From the NCBI GenBank assembly GCA_913009655.1, contig CAJVWI010000010.1, positions 1 through 64,000 of the forward strand: a DNA stretch of 64,000 bases, read 5' to 3'. The translations under genes were made by a program, and so were the position numbers. The notes beneath the pieces were generated by a model. It did no database searches and was not told the origin of the DNA. It saw only the letters and a program-made list of their open reading frames with translations. Source of the DNA: an uncultured Cryomorphaceae bacterium. Its GTDB lineage: Bacteria; Bacteroidota; Bacteroidia; Flavobacteriales; Schleiferiaceae. Shown here piece by piece: positions 11,315 through 22,594 of this stretch (its first letter is position 1; every line of letters starts with the position of its first letter).

Positions 11315-13249
11315 ATGATAAATATTACTTTACCTGACGGATCCGTCCGAAACTATTCTAAAGGGTCGACAGCAAAAAATGTTGCGGAATCAATTTCGCA
11401 GGGATTAGCCAGAAATGCCCTTACCGCAAAATGGAACGATCAAACAGTTGAACTCAATGCTCCTCTTCTTGATTCTGGAACTTTAGAATTTTTTACTTGG
11501 GATCACCCCGAAGGAAAAGATTGTTTCTGGCATTCCAGTGCTCATGTATTGGCTCAAACAATTTTACACTTTTATCCTGATGCATTGCTAACCATAGGCC
11601 CATCAATAGAAAATGGGTTCTATTATGATGTGGACTTTGGTGAATCGATTTTTGGAGAGAATGACTTTAAAAAGATAGAGGATAAAATGATAGAATTTGC
11701 TCGTCAAAAGTCCGAGTTTAAAATGCGATCCGTTTCGAAAAAAGATGCTCTACATCTATTTAAAAATAATCCTTACAAGACAGAGCTCATAGAGAACTTG
11801 GAAGATGGCACAATTACTTTTTGCGATCACTCGGACTTCACAGACTTATGCCGAGGAGGTCACATTCCAAATACAAGGATAATTAAAACATTCAAAGTAA
11901 TGAGTGTTGCTGGGGCATATTGGAGAGGCGATGAAAACAAACCTCAACTCTCAAGAGTTTATGGGATTTCTTTTCCAAAGCAATCCATGTTAGTTGAATA
12001 TTTAGAACTTTTAGAAGAAGCAAAAAAAAGAGACCATCGAAAACTAGGAAAGGAATTAGAGCTTTTCACATTTTCAAAAAGAGTAGGACAAGGACTTCCA
12101 CTTTGGTTGCCCAAAGGAGCATCCTTAAGGGAACGCCTTGAGCAATTTTTAAAAAAAGTTCAGTCTAAAGCGGGCTACCAAGGTGTAATAACGCCGCACA
12201 TAGGTAACAAGGAATTATATATTTGCTCAGGACACTATGATAAATATGGCAAAGACAGCTTTCAGCCAATAACTACTCCTGCTGAGGGTGAAGAGTATCT
12301 TCTAAAGCCTATGAATTGTCCACATCATTGTGAAATTTACAAGTCTTCACCTCGATCTTACAGAGATTTACCAATAAGATTCTCAGAATTTGGAACAGTT
12401 TATCGATATGAACAAAGCGGAGAACTTCATGGCTTAACTCGTGTTCGGGGATTTACTCAAGACGACGCGCACATTTTTTGTACCCCTAATCAACTAAAAG
12501 AAGAGTTTGAAAAAGTTATTGACCTCGTTCTTTATATATTTAAAACCCTTGATTTCCATGATTTCCAAGCCCAAATAAGTTTAAGAGATCCGGAAAAGCC
12601 GGAAAAATATATTGGTTCTGTGGTTAATTGGGACAAAGCTGAAACTGCCATAATAGAGTCAGCAGAAAGAAAAGGATTGAAAACAGAAGTTGTATCTGGT
12701 GAAGCCGCATTTTATGGCCCCAAATTAGATTTTATGGTCAAAGATGCTTTAGGTCGGTCATGGCAGCTAGGAACAATCCAAGTGGATTATAACTTACCTG
12801 AACGATTTGATCTTGAATATAAGGGGTCAGACAATAACCAACATCGCCCTGTGATGATTCACAGAGCGCCTTTTGGATCGATGGAACGCTTTGTGGCTGT
12901 GCTTCTAGAGCATTGCGCAGGAAACTTCCCATTATGGCTAACCCCAGATCAAGTTATAATACTTCCAATTTCAGAGAAGTTTCATGAGTATGCAGAAGAG
13001 GTTGTCAGTCTGTTAGAAATGTCCGATATTCGCGCCCTCATTGACGACAGGAATGAAAAAATTGGAAGAAAGATTCGCGATGCGGAAATTAAGAAAATTC
13101 CTTTCATGATAATCATCGGTGAGAAAGAAGTCAATGAAAAAACCTTGTCAATTCGTAGACATGGTCGTGGCGATCTGGGAGAATTCAATGTAGCAAAATT
13201 TTGTGCATTAATTCAAAAGGAGGTTCAAGAAACTTTGGCTACTTTTTAA
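11315..13249 (+). CDS. thrS: Threonyl-tRNA synthetase
   Basis: TGS domain plus class II core: [57 protein letters not shown]. Confidence 0.97.
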   Translation: MINITLPDGSVRNYSKGSTAKNVAESISQGLARNALTAKWNDQTVELNAPLLDSGTLEFFTWDHPEGKDCFWHSSAHVLAQTILHFYPDALLTIGPSIENGFYYDVDFGESIFGENDFKKIEDKMIEFARQKSEFKMRSVSKKDALHLFKNNPYKTELIENLEDGTITFCDHSDFTDLCRGGHIPNTRIIKTFKVMSVAGAYWRGDENKPQLSRVYGISFPKQSMLVEYLELLEEAKKRDHRKLGKELELFTFSKRVGQGLPLWLPKGASLRERLEQFLKKVQSKAGYQGVITPHIGNKELYICSGHYDKYGKDSFQPITTPAEGEEYLLKPMNCPHHCEIYKSSPRSYRDLPIRFSEFGTVYRYEQSGELHGLTRVRGFTQDDAHIFCTPNQLKEEFEKVIDLVLYIFKTLDFHDFQAQISLRDPEKPEKYIGSVVNWDKAETAIIESAERKGLKTEVVSGEAAFYGPKLDFMVKDALGRSWQLGTIQVDYNLPERFDLEYKGSDNNQHRPVMIHRAPFGSMERFVAVLLEHCAGNFPLWLTPDQVIILPISEKFHEYAEEVVSLLEMSDIRALIDDRNEKIGRKIRDAEIKKIPFMIIIGEKEVNEKTLSIRRHGRGDLGEFNVAKFCALIQKEVQETLATF

Positions 13250-13282
13250 AAATTAGAATGAAATTAATAACTAAAAAACAAA

Positions 13283-13846
13283 ATAACTCTGAATAAGCCC
13301 TACCGAGGACGCGGCGGAAGTCGCCACGTCAAACCTGAAAACCCGCATAAGATCAATGAATTAATTCGTGTAACGAATGTTAGATTGATTTTAGAAGGTA
13401 AAGAACCCATTGTAGTCACTACAGCAAAAGCCTTATCAATGGCTCAAGACGAGGGTTTAGACCTAGTACTGATAGCTGAAAAAGCGGACCCACCGGTCTG
13501 CAAGATAATTGACTATAAAAAGTTTCTTTACGACCAAAAGAAAAAACAAAAAGAAATTGCCTCGAAAGCAATGAAAGTTGTAATAAAAGAAATTCGTTTT
13601 GGGCCGCAAACAGATGATCATGATTATGAATTTAAATTAAAGCACGCAAGAAAATTTCTAGAAGATGGAGCTAAGCTTAAATCTTTTGTTTTCTTTCGAG
13701 GTAGATCCATAATTTATAAAGAGCAAGGTGAACTACTTTTGCTGCGTCTTGCGCAAGATGTAGCAGATCTCGGAAAGGTTGAGGCACTTCCTCACCTTGA
13801 AGGGAAAAGAATGTTCATATTGATTGCACCGATAAAAAAGAAATAA
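13283..13846 (+). CDS. infC: Translation initiation factor IF-3 with non-canonical start (ATA 13283 or CTG 13289)
   Basis: In-frame upstream of ORF-track start: ITLNKPYRGRGGSRHVKPENPHKINELIRVTNVRLILEGKEP...; PPVCKIIDYKKFLYDQKKKQKE; between thrS and rpmI. Confidence 0.88.
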   Translation: MTLNKPYRGRGGSRHVKPENPHKINELIRVTNVRLILEGKEPIVVTTAKALSMAQDEGLDLVLIAEKADPPVCKIIDYKKFLYDQKKKQKEIASKAMKVVIKEIRFGPQTDDHDYEFKLKHARKFLEDGAKLKSFVFFRGRSIIYKEQGELLLLRLAQDVADLGKVEALPHLEGKRMFILIAPIKKK

Positions 13847-13873
13847 TAAGCAACTAAAAAAATCTTAGGAAAC

Positions 13874-14068
13874 ATGCCAAAGATGAAAACCAAGTCCAGC
13901 GCTAAAAAGCGTTTTAAGCTCACAGGAACTGGGCAAATTAAGCGAAAGCATGCTTTTAAAAGTCATATTTTGACCAAAAAGGCAACTGATCGTAAGCGTC
14001 GATTGACGCAATCAACATTGGTACACCCCGCTGATGTCAAGTCTATTAAGGAACAGTTGGTTCTGTAA
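13874..14068 (+). CDS. rpmI: 50S ribosomal protein L35
   Basis: [36 protein letters not shown]. Confidence 0.96.
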   Translation: MPKMKTKSSAKKRFKLTGTGQIKRKHAFKSHILTKKATDRKRRLTQSTLVHPADVKSIKEQLVL

Positions 14069-14154
14069 TCCTTTACGTAATATTTAATAACCATGTGTAA
14101 ACGCTTTTAAAGTGAGATTATATAATTCTCCGCGTTACCAAAAAATAAAACAAA

Positions 14155-14499
14155 ATGCCACGTTCAGTAAATAATGTCGCTTCACGAGCTCGCCGAAAAA
14201 AGGTAATGCAAATGGCGAAAGGCTATTTCGGCCGTAGAAAAAATGTTTGGACAGTCGCGAAGAACGCTGTTGAAAAAGGTCTTCAATATGCTTATCGAGA
14301 TCGACGTACTAAAAAACGTAATTTCCGTGCCTTGTGGATTACAAGAATAAATGCAGGCGCCCGATTACATGATTTATCATATAGCCAATTTATGGGCAAG
14401 CTCCATACAAATGGGATCGAATTAAATCGCAAAGTATTAGCTGACCTGGCAATGAACCACCCAGAAGCTTTTAAAGCTGTTGTAGATAAAGTTAAATAA
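14155..14499 (+). CDS. rplT: 50S ribosomal protein L20
   Basis: [30 protein letters not shown]...[11 protein letters not shown]. Confidence 0.97.
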   Translation: MPRSVNNVASRARRKKVMQMAKGYFGRRKNVWTVAKNAVEKGLQYAYRDRRTKKRNFRALWITRINAGARLHDLSYSQFMGKLHTNGIELNRKVLADLAMNHPEAFKAVVDKVK

Positions 14500-14521
14500 A
14501 TTAAGTAAGGTTTTCAAAATC

Positions 14522-14549
14522 AAAAGCCAGCTTTCAGCTGGCTTTTTTT
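14522..14549. terminator. Bidirectional intrinsic terminator between convergent rplT and ABC ATPase
   Basis: AAAAGCCAGCT(14522-14532)-TTC-AGCTGGCTTTT(14536-14546)TTT; A-tract on one side, T-tract on the other. Confidence 0.88.
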
Positions 14550-15471
14550 ATGCGCGTATATACCAAACTGAATTATCTGGGGATTGCCAAATTTCGGTGC
14601 TTATATTTCCGTTAAACTCCGATTCTATAAATTTTGAATTCAAAGGCAAATCTTTTTTCCTTAAATACTCAGGCCTTAGAAACCAATTTTTACCGATTGT
14701 AAAAGACTGACTATGAAATTTTAAAGAATCATTAACTTCATTAATGGGGAAATTATTCACACGACCAAAAGCATGAGCCATTGGTAAAGTTTGCGGAGTC
14801 TGATAAATTTGCTGCGGAGTTCCTGATTCAACAATGCTTCCATCTTGCATAACATCAATGCGATCTGCCCATTCCATGGCATCTCTTACATCATGGACTA
14901 CCATAACAACTGATGCTCCAGATTTCGATTGCCAAATTTTTAGAATATCCTGCATGCGACGCTTGTGTGCTGGATCTAGATGACTAAAAGGCTCATCTAA
15001 AAGCAATGCTCCCGGTCGAGAGATCAAAGCTTGACCCAATGCTAGTCGCTGTAATTCACCTCCTGATAAACCGCGGGCTTTTTCATTTAATGAAGGAGCC
15101 AGATTTAAATCTTTAATCCATTTTTTAACTACCCGATCTTCAGACATTTCAGAACGAATCCCAGCGAATTCTAATAGGTTATCCCGAACTGTTTTATATG
15201 GCATTTGTCCAAAATCCTGTCTCACCATTCTAATCCTGTAGTGACCAGGAACTAATGGAACTTTTGCATGCAGCTTGTTACCATACCAAACTTTTCCCTC
15301 TTCAGGGACAACTCTACCCCCGAGAATATTTAAAAATGTTGATTTTCCAGAACCTGAAGGACCGAGTAGCGCTACTATTTCTCCACTATTACAAGACCAA
15401 TTCGGAATGGAAAGTAAAAATCTTTCAAAACCATGTATTAGATTAACGGAGCGAAGTCTTACAGGCATCAA
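14548..15471 (-). CDS. ABC transporter ATP-binding protein (ModC/PotA-like)
   Basis: Walker A GPSGSGKSTF, signature LSGGELQRLALGQAL, Walker B ALLLDEPFSHLD. Confidence 0.88.
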   Translation of the reverse strand: MMPVRLRSVNLIHGFERFLLSIPNWSCNSGEIVALLGPSGSGKSTFLNILGGRVVPEEGKVWYGNKLHAKVPLVPGHYRIRMVRQDFGQMPYKTVRDNLLEFAGIRSEMSEDRVVKKWIKDLNLAPSLNEKARGLSGGELQRLALGQALISRPGALLLDEPFSHLDPAHKRRMQDILKIWQSKSGASVVMVVHDVRDAMEWADRIDVMQDGSIVESGTPQQIYQTPQTLPMAHAFGRVNNFPINEVNDSLKFHSQSFTIGKNWFLRPEYLRKKDLPLNSKFIESEFNGNISTEIWQSPDNSVWYIRA

Positions 15472-15476
15472 TATAT

Positions 15477-16862
15477 CTACAAGTGAATAACTTCTCCATA
15501 AGCAACAGCAGTTGCCTCCATGACTGCTTCTGACATTGTAGGATGAGGATGAACAGTCTTTAAAAGCTCCATTCCTGTAGTTTCTAGTTTACGAACTGCG
15601 ACGATCTCGGCTATCATTTCTGTAACGTTCGATCCAATCATATGAGCACCTAAAAGTTCACCATACTTAGCATCATAAATCATTTTCACAAATCCTTCTT
15701 TAGTTCCTGCAGCTGAAGCTTTTCCTGAAGCGCTAAATGGAAATTTACCAACTTTAATTTCATGACCAGCGTCTCTGGCTTGCTTTTCAGACATGCCAAC
15801 AGAAGCTACTTCCGGAGAGCAATATGTGCAGCCAGGAATGTTATTATAATCTAAAGGTTCTGGATTATGGCCAGCAATGCCCTCGACACAAATTATACCC
15901 TCTGCAGAAGCTACGTGAGCCAAAGCAGGGCCATGAACAATATCTCCAATCGCAAAATATCCAGAGGCGGTTGTTTTGTATAAACTATCAACAACAACTC
16001 GCCCATTTTCAGCCTTTATACCTAAGGCCTCTAATCCCAAATTATCTAAATTAGTGGATACACCTACTGCACTTAGAACGATATCACAATCCATATTTTG
16101 ATCACCTTTTGAATTTTTATATGATACAACACAGGCTTTTCCTGAAGTATCAACATTCGTTACTTCAGTTGAAGTTTGAATCTCTATGCCCTTCTTTTTA
16201 AATGTGCTTTCTAAAGCCTTGGAGACATCAATATCTTCATTTGGAAGAATATTTGGCAAGTATTCCATGATTGTTACTTTTGAACCCATTGCATTATAAA
16301 AATATGCAAATTCAACTCCTATTGCCCCCGAGCCAACAATTACAATTGATTTGGGTTGCTTGGGGAGATTCATTGCTTCCCGATAACCAATAATCTTCTT
16401 ACCATCCTGTTTTAGAGATGGCAACTCCCGAGAACGCGATCCTGTGGCAAGAATGATATTTTTCGCTGACAAGATTTTTGTTGAATCATCACTTTTGACT
16501 TCAACTTTCTTACCAGACAATACTTTACCATAGCCCATTATTACATCAATCTTATTTTTTTTCATCAAAAAATCAATACCCTTGCTCATTCCTTGAGCCA
16601 CGTCACGACTTCGTTTGATGACTTTATTAAAATCGTGCTTAGCATCATTTACAGTTATACCATAATCTTCAGCATGCTGAATATACTCAAAAACTTGAGC
16701 ACTTTTAATTAATGCTTTTGTAGGGATACAACCCCAATTCAAGCATACACCTCCAAGACTTTCCTTCTCTACTATTGCAGTTTTTAATCCTAGCTGACTC
16801 GCACGAATAGCAGCAACATATCCACCTGGGCCTGACCCTATAACAATAACATCGTATTCCAT
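15477..16862 (-). CDS. lpdA: Dihydrolipoyl dehydrogenase
   Basis: GGVCLNWGCIPTKALIKSA redox motif; NAD/FAD GxGxxG motifs; C-terminal HPHPTMSE. Confidence 0.95.
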   Translation of the reverse strand: MEYDVIVIGSGPGGYVAAIRASQLGLKTAIVEKESLGGVCLNWGCIPTKALIKSAQVFEYIQHAEDYGITVNDAKHDFNKVIKRSRDVAQGMSKGIDFLMKKNKIDVIMGYGKVLSGKKVEVKSDDSTKILSAKNIILATGSRSRELPSLKQDGKKIIGYREAMNLPKQPKSIVIVGSGAIGVEFAYFYNAMGSKVTIMEYLPNILPNEDIDVSKALESTFKKKGIEIQTSTEVTNVDTSGKACVVSYKNSKGDQNMDCDIVLSAVGVSTNLDNLGLEALGIKAENGRVVVDSLYKTTASGYFAIGDIVHGPALAHVASAEGIICVEGIAGHNPEPLDYNNIPGCTYCSPEVASVGMSEKQARDAGHEIKVGKFPFSASGKASAAGTKEGFVKMIYDAKYGELLGAHMIGSNVTEMIAEIVAVRKLETTGMELLKTVHPHPTMSEAVMEATAVAYGEVIHL

Positions 16863-16882
16863 CGTATTCTATCTATTTTTTA

Positions 16883-17269
16883 TTAGTTCAAAGGTAGGTA
16901 TGCAATAGCAGATATCTCTACTCGAACCCCTTTTGGCAAACCAGATACTGCAACTGTCTCCCTAGCCGGAGATAAGTCTTCAAAGACTTGAGCATAATAG
17001 GTATTAAATTGAGCAAATAAAGACATGTCTGCTAGGAAAACACTACATTTTATAACATCTTTAGGTAATGCACCACCAGCTTTTAGAACAGCACACAAAT
17101 TCTTCAAAACACACTCAACTTCTTCGGCTATCGTATTCATTTTTAATTCACCAGTAACATGATCTAATGCTATTTGGCCTGAAACATAAAGGAAATCACC
17201 TGCTCGAATAGCTTGACTATATGGACCAATGGCTTCAGGAGATTCTTGACTAGTTATTATTTTTTTCAT
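16883..17269 (-). CDS. ridA: RidA family enamine/imine deaminase
   Basis: MKKIITSQESPEAIGPYSQAIRAGDFLYVSGQIALD; start moved from 17314 to 17269. Confidence 0.92.
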   Translation of the reverse strand: MKKIITSQESPEAIGPYSQAIRAGDFLYVSGQIALDHVTGELKMNTIAEEVECVLKNLCAVLKAGGALPKDVIKCSVFLADMSLFAQFNTYYAQVFEDLSPARETVAVSGLPKGVRVEISAIAYLPLN

Positions 17270-17393
17270 ATCTAAATATTTTTTTTGCAAATTGGTTAAT
17301 CTTATTGGATTCAAAACATAAAGTTCAGATAAATATCAAATATGAATTGTTCATATTTAATATAACCGAACACATAAATTACATTTGCAAATC

Positions 17394-17960
17394 ATGCGGA
17401 TAGCAATACTTGATAACTTAGACTCATTCACCTATAATCTCTATCATAAAATAGAGCCTTTTGTCGATTCTATTGATGTTATTCGAAATGATGATTACAA
17501 AGCTCTTGATAAATTGTCAAATTATGATGCATGGGTTCTCTCTCCAGGTCCAGGACTCCCAAAAGATTCAGGATGCCTTATGAAAGCCTTAAAATTAGGC
17601 TTTGGCAAAATCCCAATCTTGGGAGTATGTCTTGGAATGCAGGCAATAGCTATTCATCAAGGGGGTAAACTATTTCACTTAACACATCCCCAACATGGGA
17701 AAGAGCATGTTATAAAACATATAGAGTCAGACTCAAAGCTTTTTAGATCTATTAATCCTCCTTTCCAAGTGGGACTTTATCATTCATGGGCTGTAGATGA
17801 ACGGTCTATCAAGGCTAGTGGCTTGGTTCATTCCGAATCAAATATCCTAATGGCAGCTGAATGGATAGACAAAAAAGCATTTGGATTACAGTTTCATCCT
17901 GAAAGTATCATGACACCCGGTGGCGGCAGGATTTTAGAAAATTGGATTAATCTTATGTGA
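17394..17960 (+). CDS. Glutamine amidotransferase, aminodeoxychorismate/anthranilate synthase component II
   Basis: MRIAILDNLDSFTYNL; LSPGPGLPKDSG; GVCLGMQAI; FGLQFHPES. Confidence 0.9.
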   Translation: MRIAILDNLDSFTYNLYHKIEPFVDSIDVIRNDDYKALDKLSNYDAWVLSPGPGLPKDSGCLMKALKLGFGKIPILGVCLGMQAIAIHQGGKLFHLTHPQHGKEHVIKHIESDSKLFRSINPPFQVGLYHSWAVDERSIKASGLVHSESNILMAAEWIDKKAFGLQFHPESIMTPGGGRILENWINLM

Positions 17961-17965
17961 CTCGC

Positions 17966-20473
17966 TTAATAATCTCCCAATCCTCTTCTTCTATCAAGCT
18001 TTAAAGCGCTCATTAAAGGCGCTTTTACTCCGATCCCAATATTATAACTTCTCGCATAACCAAATGGAACCCACCTTATACGCATTTCCCAGCAGTGCAA
18101 TTGTCTTAATACATCTATTGTCGTATATGTAAAATCTTTTTCTTGAATATCGTATCCACTGGTAATACCAAGACGCCAATTTGCAGTTGGCTCCCAAGAA
18201 CCATCAAAACGTAAACTTTGAATAGTTTTCATTTCCATAGATCCAGATTTATTTGATTTCCGTAATGAATAACCAACATTAAAAGTCCATGGCGCCGCCC
18301 AATCCATATAGTCCATTGGACCATAATAATCTGGGTACAAATCTTGCTCAAGCCCAAATTCATTTATTGGCACTACCGGACGTCCTGCGGAACTCCCCCC
18401 CCTGAACCTAAAATCTAAAGAAAGCTGATGCAACGCTGGACGCAAAGGACCTTGACCATCCGCCCAAGCAAAAGACTCAGTTCTAACACCACTGCTGTCT
18501 ATTGAATACCAATCGTAATTACCTTGATAGGAAACTCTCACTTTATTTTTTAAAAATGATGTACTCGCTCTAATATTAATTGGAGACAAGGGATTTGATA
18601 TCAAAATAGGATTATAATTGGTTTGAAGCGTAAAATCTTCTAAAAGATTGAATTTTCTGACATCATTTGAATCTGAAAAGCCTAACCACTTGCCATCAAA
18701 AGTATTTCTTAACCGAACATTTAATCCACCTTGATTTCCAACACCAGGAGCGCCATAAATAAAACCTTGATATTTGCTAAAGGTTTGAGAATTTCCAATA
18801 CTATCAATTTGAACCGTTTGAAAAGAATTCCAAATTGGGTCAGTAAAGTCAGGTGCATATCTCCAACTCAAAGAAGGGTACATGACATGGCGGAGAGCTT
18901 TTACAGGTCCTTTTTTAAAAGAGAATATTCCATAAATGGTTGTTGAGGCACCGGCACTGAGCATAAAATCTCGAGCCGAATGAAATCCATTTAAAGTATC
19001 TGTCACGACTGATTTGGTTATCGTATCATACTCTCTATTCAAAGCATAAGGATACCATCTTTCTTGATAGGTGGCATTAGGATTTAAGGTTATAAATCGC
19101 AGTAATTTTACATTAGTTCCCATATTGGCTTTATGATTGACACCCGCACGTAACCGATCAGAATTAAAAAAAACTGAAGGTGTTGTCATTTCAGAAAGCA
19201 AGCCTTGTGTTTCATTTTTTGCTGCCATAGAATACGTTAATCCTATTTTTTCATACCAGCGAGTTGCACCTATTGGACTCCTTCTCGCAAATGGCTGAAT
19301 CCTGCTCATTCCGATGTTCACTTCGGGTAAGCTTAATGTAAGTGTTCCATTTTGATTGTTTTGTCTGTGCCGAGCTGCTGCAGTTAAATTAAAAGGACTG
19401 CCCCTCCATCGCTTCGAATAACTAATCGATGATGACATATCATTTTTTTGAAAATCTGCAGGATTAGTAGTTGTATTTCTAAAAAAAGAGCCAGTTGCCA
19501 ATTCGACGCGCGCATTAAATTGCTGAGTAGGATGGGCTTTTCGATCTTGAGAATGACTCCATGAGATTCTAAAATCTCTAGAATCCATGAACTGACTTGA
19601 ATTTTGATTTCTGGGATCTCCAAAAGTTGTTCTATTAATCTGAACTCCTAAGTTTCCCGAATAACGATACCGATACTTATAATTACTTGATGCCCTGATA
19701 CCCCACGAACCTCTTGAATAAATATCCCCGGTAACTCTTAAATCATAATGATCATTAAAAGCCCAATAGTAGCCACCACCAATTAGGCCCAAACCCCATT
19801 CTCGTTTATCTGAAAATTTTGGAATTATATATCCAGATGCTCGCTTCTCCATTATTGGAAAAAAGGCAAAAGGAAGAAATAGTGGAGTTGGAATATCAAG
19901 AATTTGTAAAAAAGCTGGCCCCGTGACAATCTGCTTCCCTATATCAAGTCGAGCTTTACCTGTAATAATAGCAAAATGTGGATGCTCATGATTACAGGAT
20001 GTAAAAGAAGCACCTCCAAGGAAATAACTACTATCACTGATCATCTTGATCTTTTTACCATGTAAAAAACCTTCGCTCTCAGTCGTGTTACCCTTAAAAA
20101 TCCAACCTTTTTTAGTTTTGTAATTATAACGCAAAGTATCAGCACCAAATTGTCTATCACCTTGAATTATTCTTGGCTTGCCCGATATTTCTCCATTTTT
20201 TTTCTCAATACCATATGCTGTTAACATGTTTTTATCCCAATCAATTCTGATCAAGTCAGCATATAGCTCCATACCTTCCATTATTACTTGAGCTTTATTT
20301 CTTAGAATCACAGCGTTATCTTCAGGGATATACTCACCTTCAGATTCAGAAAGAAATTGAATAGCACCATCATTTCCTGAACTCTGAGCAAATAACCCGA
20401 ATCCGAAATTAAAAGATAAGATTAACGCGAAAGCGCGTAATTTTGAAACCGTCATCATTATTATTAAGTTCAA
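17966..20473 (-). CDS. LptD-like LPS assembly outer-membrane protein
   Basis: Signal peptide; MEGMELYADLIRIDWDKNMLTAYG OstA-like region; FFPIMEKRASGYIIPKFSDKREWGLGLIGGGYYWAFNDHYDLRVTGDIYSRGSWG; beta-barrel-like C-terminal part. Confidence 0.83.
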   Translation of the reverse strand: MNLIIMMTVSKLRAFALILSFNFGFGLFAQSSGNDGAIQFLSESEGEYIPEDNAVILRNKAQVIMEGMELYADLIRIDWDKNMLTAYGIEKKNGEISGKPRIIQGDRQFGADTLRYNYKTKKGWIFKGNTTESEGFLHGKKIKMISDSSYFLGGASFTSCNHEHPHFAIITGKARLDIGKQIVTGPAFLQILDIPTPLFLPFAFFPIMEKRASGYIIPKFSDKREWGLGLIGGGYYWAFNDHYDLRVTGDIYSRGSWGIRASSNYKYRYRYSGNLGVQINRTTFGDPRNQNSSQFMDSRDFRISWSHSQDRKAHPTQQFNARVELATGSFFRNTTTNPADFQKNDMSSSISYSKRWRGSPFNLTAAARHRQNNQNGTLTLSLPEVNIGMSRIQPFARRSPIGATRWYEKIGLTYSMAAKNETQGLLSEMTTPSVFFNSDRLRAGVNHKANMGTNVKLLRFITLNPNATYQERWYPYALNREYDTITKSVVTDTLNGFHSARDFMLSAGASTTIYGIFSFKKGPVKALRHVMYPSLSWRYAPDFTDPIWNSFQTVQIDSIGNSQTFSKYQGFIYGAPGVGNQGGLNVRLRNTFDGKWLGFSDSNDVRKFNLLEDFTLQTNYNPILISNPLSPINIRASTSFLKNKVRVSYQGNYDWYSIDSSGVRTESFAWADGQGPLRPALHQLSLDFRFRGGSSAGRPVVPINEFGLEQDLYPDYYGPMDYMDWAAPWTFNVGYSLRKSNKSGSMEMKTIQSLRFDGSWEPTANWRLGITSGYDIQEKDFTYTTIDVLRQLHCWEMRIRWVPFGYARSYNIGIGVKAPLMSALKLDRRRGLGDY

Positions 20474-20483
20474 AAGTACTCAA

Positions 20484-21599
20484 ATGCAACGCCTGACATG
20501 GTTTCTTATTGTCACTTTAGTCCTTCCATATTTTGGATTTACTAATTCACCTGCTACATCTGATCATGTTCGGAAGGTCATTATCGATGCCGGACATGGC
20601 GGTAAAGACCCTGGTAATCTAGGTACTAGGCGTTACAAAACATACGAAAAAGACATTGCTTTATCCGTCGCTCTTGAGACAGCAAAAGAAATTGAAAAAG
20701 AATTTCCAGACGTTGAAGTCATTCTAACAAGAGATTCTGATAGATTTTTAGAGTTGTATGAAAGAACTGCTTTAGCAAATAGAGAAAAGGGCGATCTATT
20801 CATATCAATTCATTGCGATGCCGTTGACAACAATTCAGCAGCTTACGGCACAACAACTTATGTGATGGGTAAAAATCATGATGATGAAAATCAAGTTGCG
20901 CTAAGAGAAAATTCTGTAATTCTCTTGGAAGACAATTATAAAGAAAAGTATGAAGGTTATGACCCTCGAAAGCCTGAAAGCTATATTGCCTTAACCCTTT
21001 ACCAATATGCATTTCAAAATCAGAGTATTGAGCTTGCACAAATAATACAAAATTCATTCAAGAATGATGTAGGAAGAAGAGACAGAGGGGTTAAGCAACA
21101 GCCACTTTATGTGACAAGTAGATGTTCAATGCCATCAGTCTTAGTTGAATTAGGGTTTTTGACAAATAGTAAGGAAGAAGATTTTTTACTGAGCCTTTTA
21201 GGTCAGAAGAAAATGGCAAAATCAATAGCAACATCTTTCGGATTGTACAAGTCCCGCAGGGAATTAAATTCTCTAGAAGGGAATACTACATTAGACACTA
21301 AAAGAATCAAAGAGAATAAATCAAAAAAACAAAATTCCAAAGCAATTTTTTGTGTTCAACTTTCAGTATCAGGATTGAAAAAACCTGTAAATGAAAAACC
21401 TTTTAGCGCTTTGCGTAATGTTTCCGTAAAAAAAGAGGGACGACTCTACAGGTATCTGCAAGGTGAGTATAATGCAAAACCTAAGTGTGATTCTGCTTTG
21501 ACATTTGCAAAAAAAAATGGTTTTACAGATGCATTTATCGTTGCATATAAAAACGATAAAAAAATTAGTCTCGAAGAAGCCAAACGCCTTAATCAATAA
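20484..21599 (+). CDS. N-acetylmuramoyl-L-alanine amidase
   Basis: Amidase_3: VIIDAGHGGKDPGNLG...LFISIHCDAVDN...PSVLVELGFLTNSKEEDFLL. Confidence 0.92.
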   Translation: MQRLTWFLIVTLVLPYFGFTNSPATSDHVRKVIIDAGHGGKDPGNLGTRRYKTYEKDIALSVALETAKEIEKEFPDVEVILTRDSDRFLELYERTALANREKGDLFISIHCDAVDNNSAAYGTTTYVMGKNHDDENQVALRENSVILLEDNYKEKYEGYDPRKPESYIALTLYQYAFQNQSIELAQIIQNSFKNDVGRRDRGVKQQPLYVTSRCSMPSVLVELGFLTNSKEEDFLLSLLGQKKMAKSIATSFGLYKSRRELNSLEGNTTLDTKRIKENKSKKQNSKAIFCVQLSVSGLKKPVNEKPFSALRNVSVKKEGRLYRYLQGEYNAKPKCDSALTFAKKNGFTDAFIVAYKNDKKISLEEAKRLNQ

Positions 21600-21616
21600 T
21601 CGTATCTTACAGTCCT

Positions 21617-22591
21617 ATGATTTCACGTGAATTTAAAACTGGAACCGTAATTCTAGTAGCTGCCTTAATTTTATATTACGGAACCAATTTCCTCAAAGGA
21701 GATGACTTTTTCAAAAAAGGAATTGAGGTGCATTCAGTTTATATGAAGACTGGAGGAATAACAAAATCTCAAAAAGTAACAATAAATGGATTTTCCGTGG
21801 GTAAAGTCATTGATGTGAGTCTGCATCCTGATAATTCTGGGAAAATAATCGTAAAATTCAATATTGATACGGAATATCCAATTGCATCGAATACCGTTGC
21901 TGAAATAAGGTCTTCTGATCTTCTCGGGGCAAAGGAAATTGCCCTGGTTTTAGGAAATGGAAGCGCTTTAGTGGAAAATGGGGATACTCTAAAATCAAGT
22001 TTAGAAGAATCAATATCTGAGACCATAAACAAAGAAGTTTTACCGGTAAAACTAAAAGCTGAAGAGCTCCTTGCAAGTATAGATACTGCAATTTCAATTT
22101 TCACTGGCTTTTTAGGAGGCAATATTGAGAGTGACTTTAAGGAATCATTCAGTAACGTAAATAAGAGTCTTACAAATCTTGGTGAAATCACAGAAAAAAT
22201 AAATATTTATCTAGAGGACAACAAAGAAGCAATTGGTTCGGCTACGAAAAATATTGAAAAAATGACAAGTACATTAGATGAGAATAGAGATGAGCTAAAT
22301 CGTGTCTTCAACAATATTGCAAATATTTCTGACACCATTGCTCAAACAAATGCAGGAAATGCTATTCGGTCTCTTTCCAGCACATCGATACGCTTAGATC
22401 AAATTGTCAAATCATTGGAAACCGGCAACGGTACTCTTGGTAAACTAGTATCTTCCGACTCCCTTTATTTTGATATCGACCGAACAGTAAATTCTTTGGA
22501 CAAATTATTACTTGATATTCGTGAGCATCCCAAGCGTTATGTGAAATTATCAATATTTGGCGGTCGCAGGTCTATTGAAGAGGAGAAATAA
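21617..22591 (+). CDS. MlaD/MCE family protein
   Basis: MISREFKTGTVILVAALILYYGTNFLKG; VYMKTGGITKSQKVTINGFSVGKVIDVSL. Confidence 0.88.
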   Translation: MISREFKTGTVILVAALILYYGTNFLKGDDFFKKGIEVHSVYMKTGGITKSQKVTINGFSVGKVIDVSLHPDNSGKIIVKFNIDTEYPIASNTVAEIRSSDLLGAKEIALVLGNGSALVENGDTLKSSLEESISETINKEVLPVKLKAEELLASIDTAISIFTGFLGGNIESDFKESFSNVNKSLTNLGEITEKINIYLEDNKEAIGSATKNIEKMTSTLDENRDELNRVFNNIANISDTIAQTNAGNAIRSLSSTSIRLDQIVKSLETGNGTLGKLVSSDSLYFDIDRTVNSLDKLLLDIREHPKRYVKLSIFGGRRSIEEEK

Positions 22592-22594
22592 TTC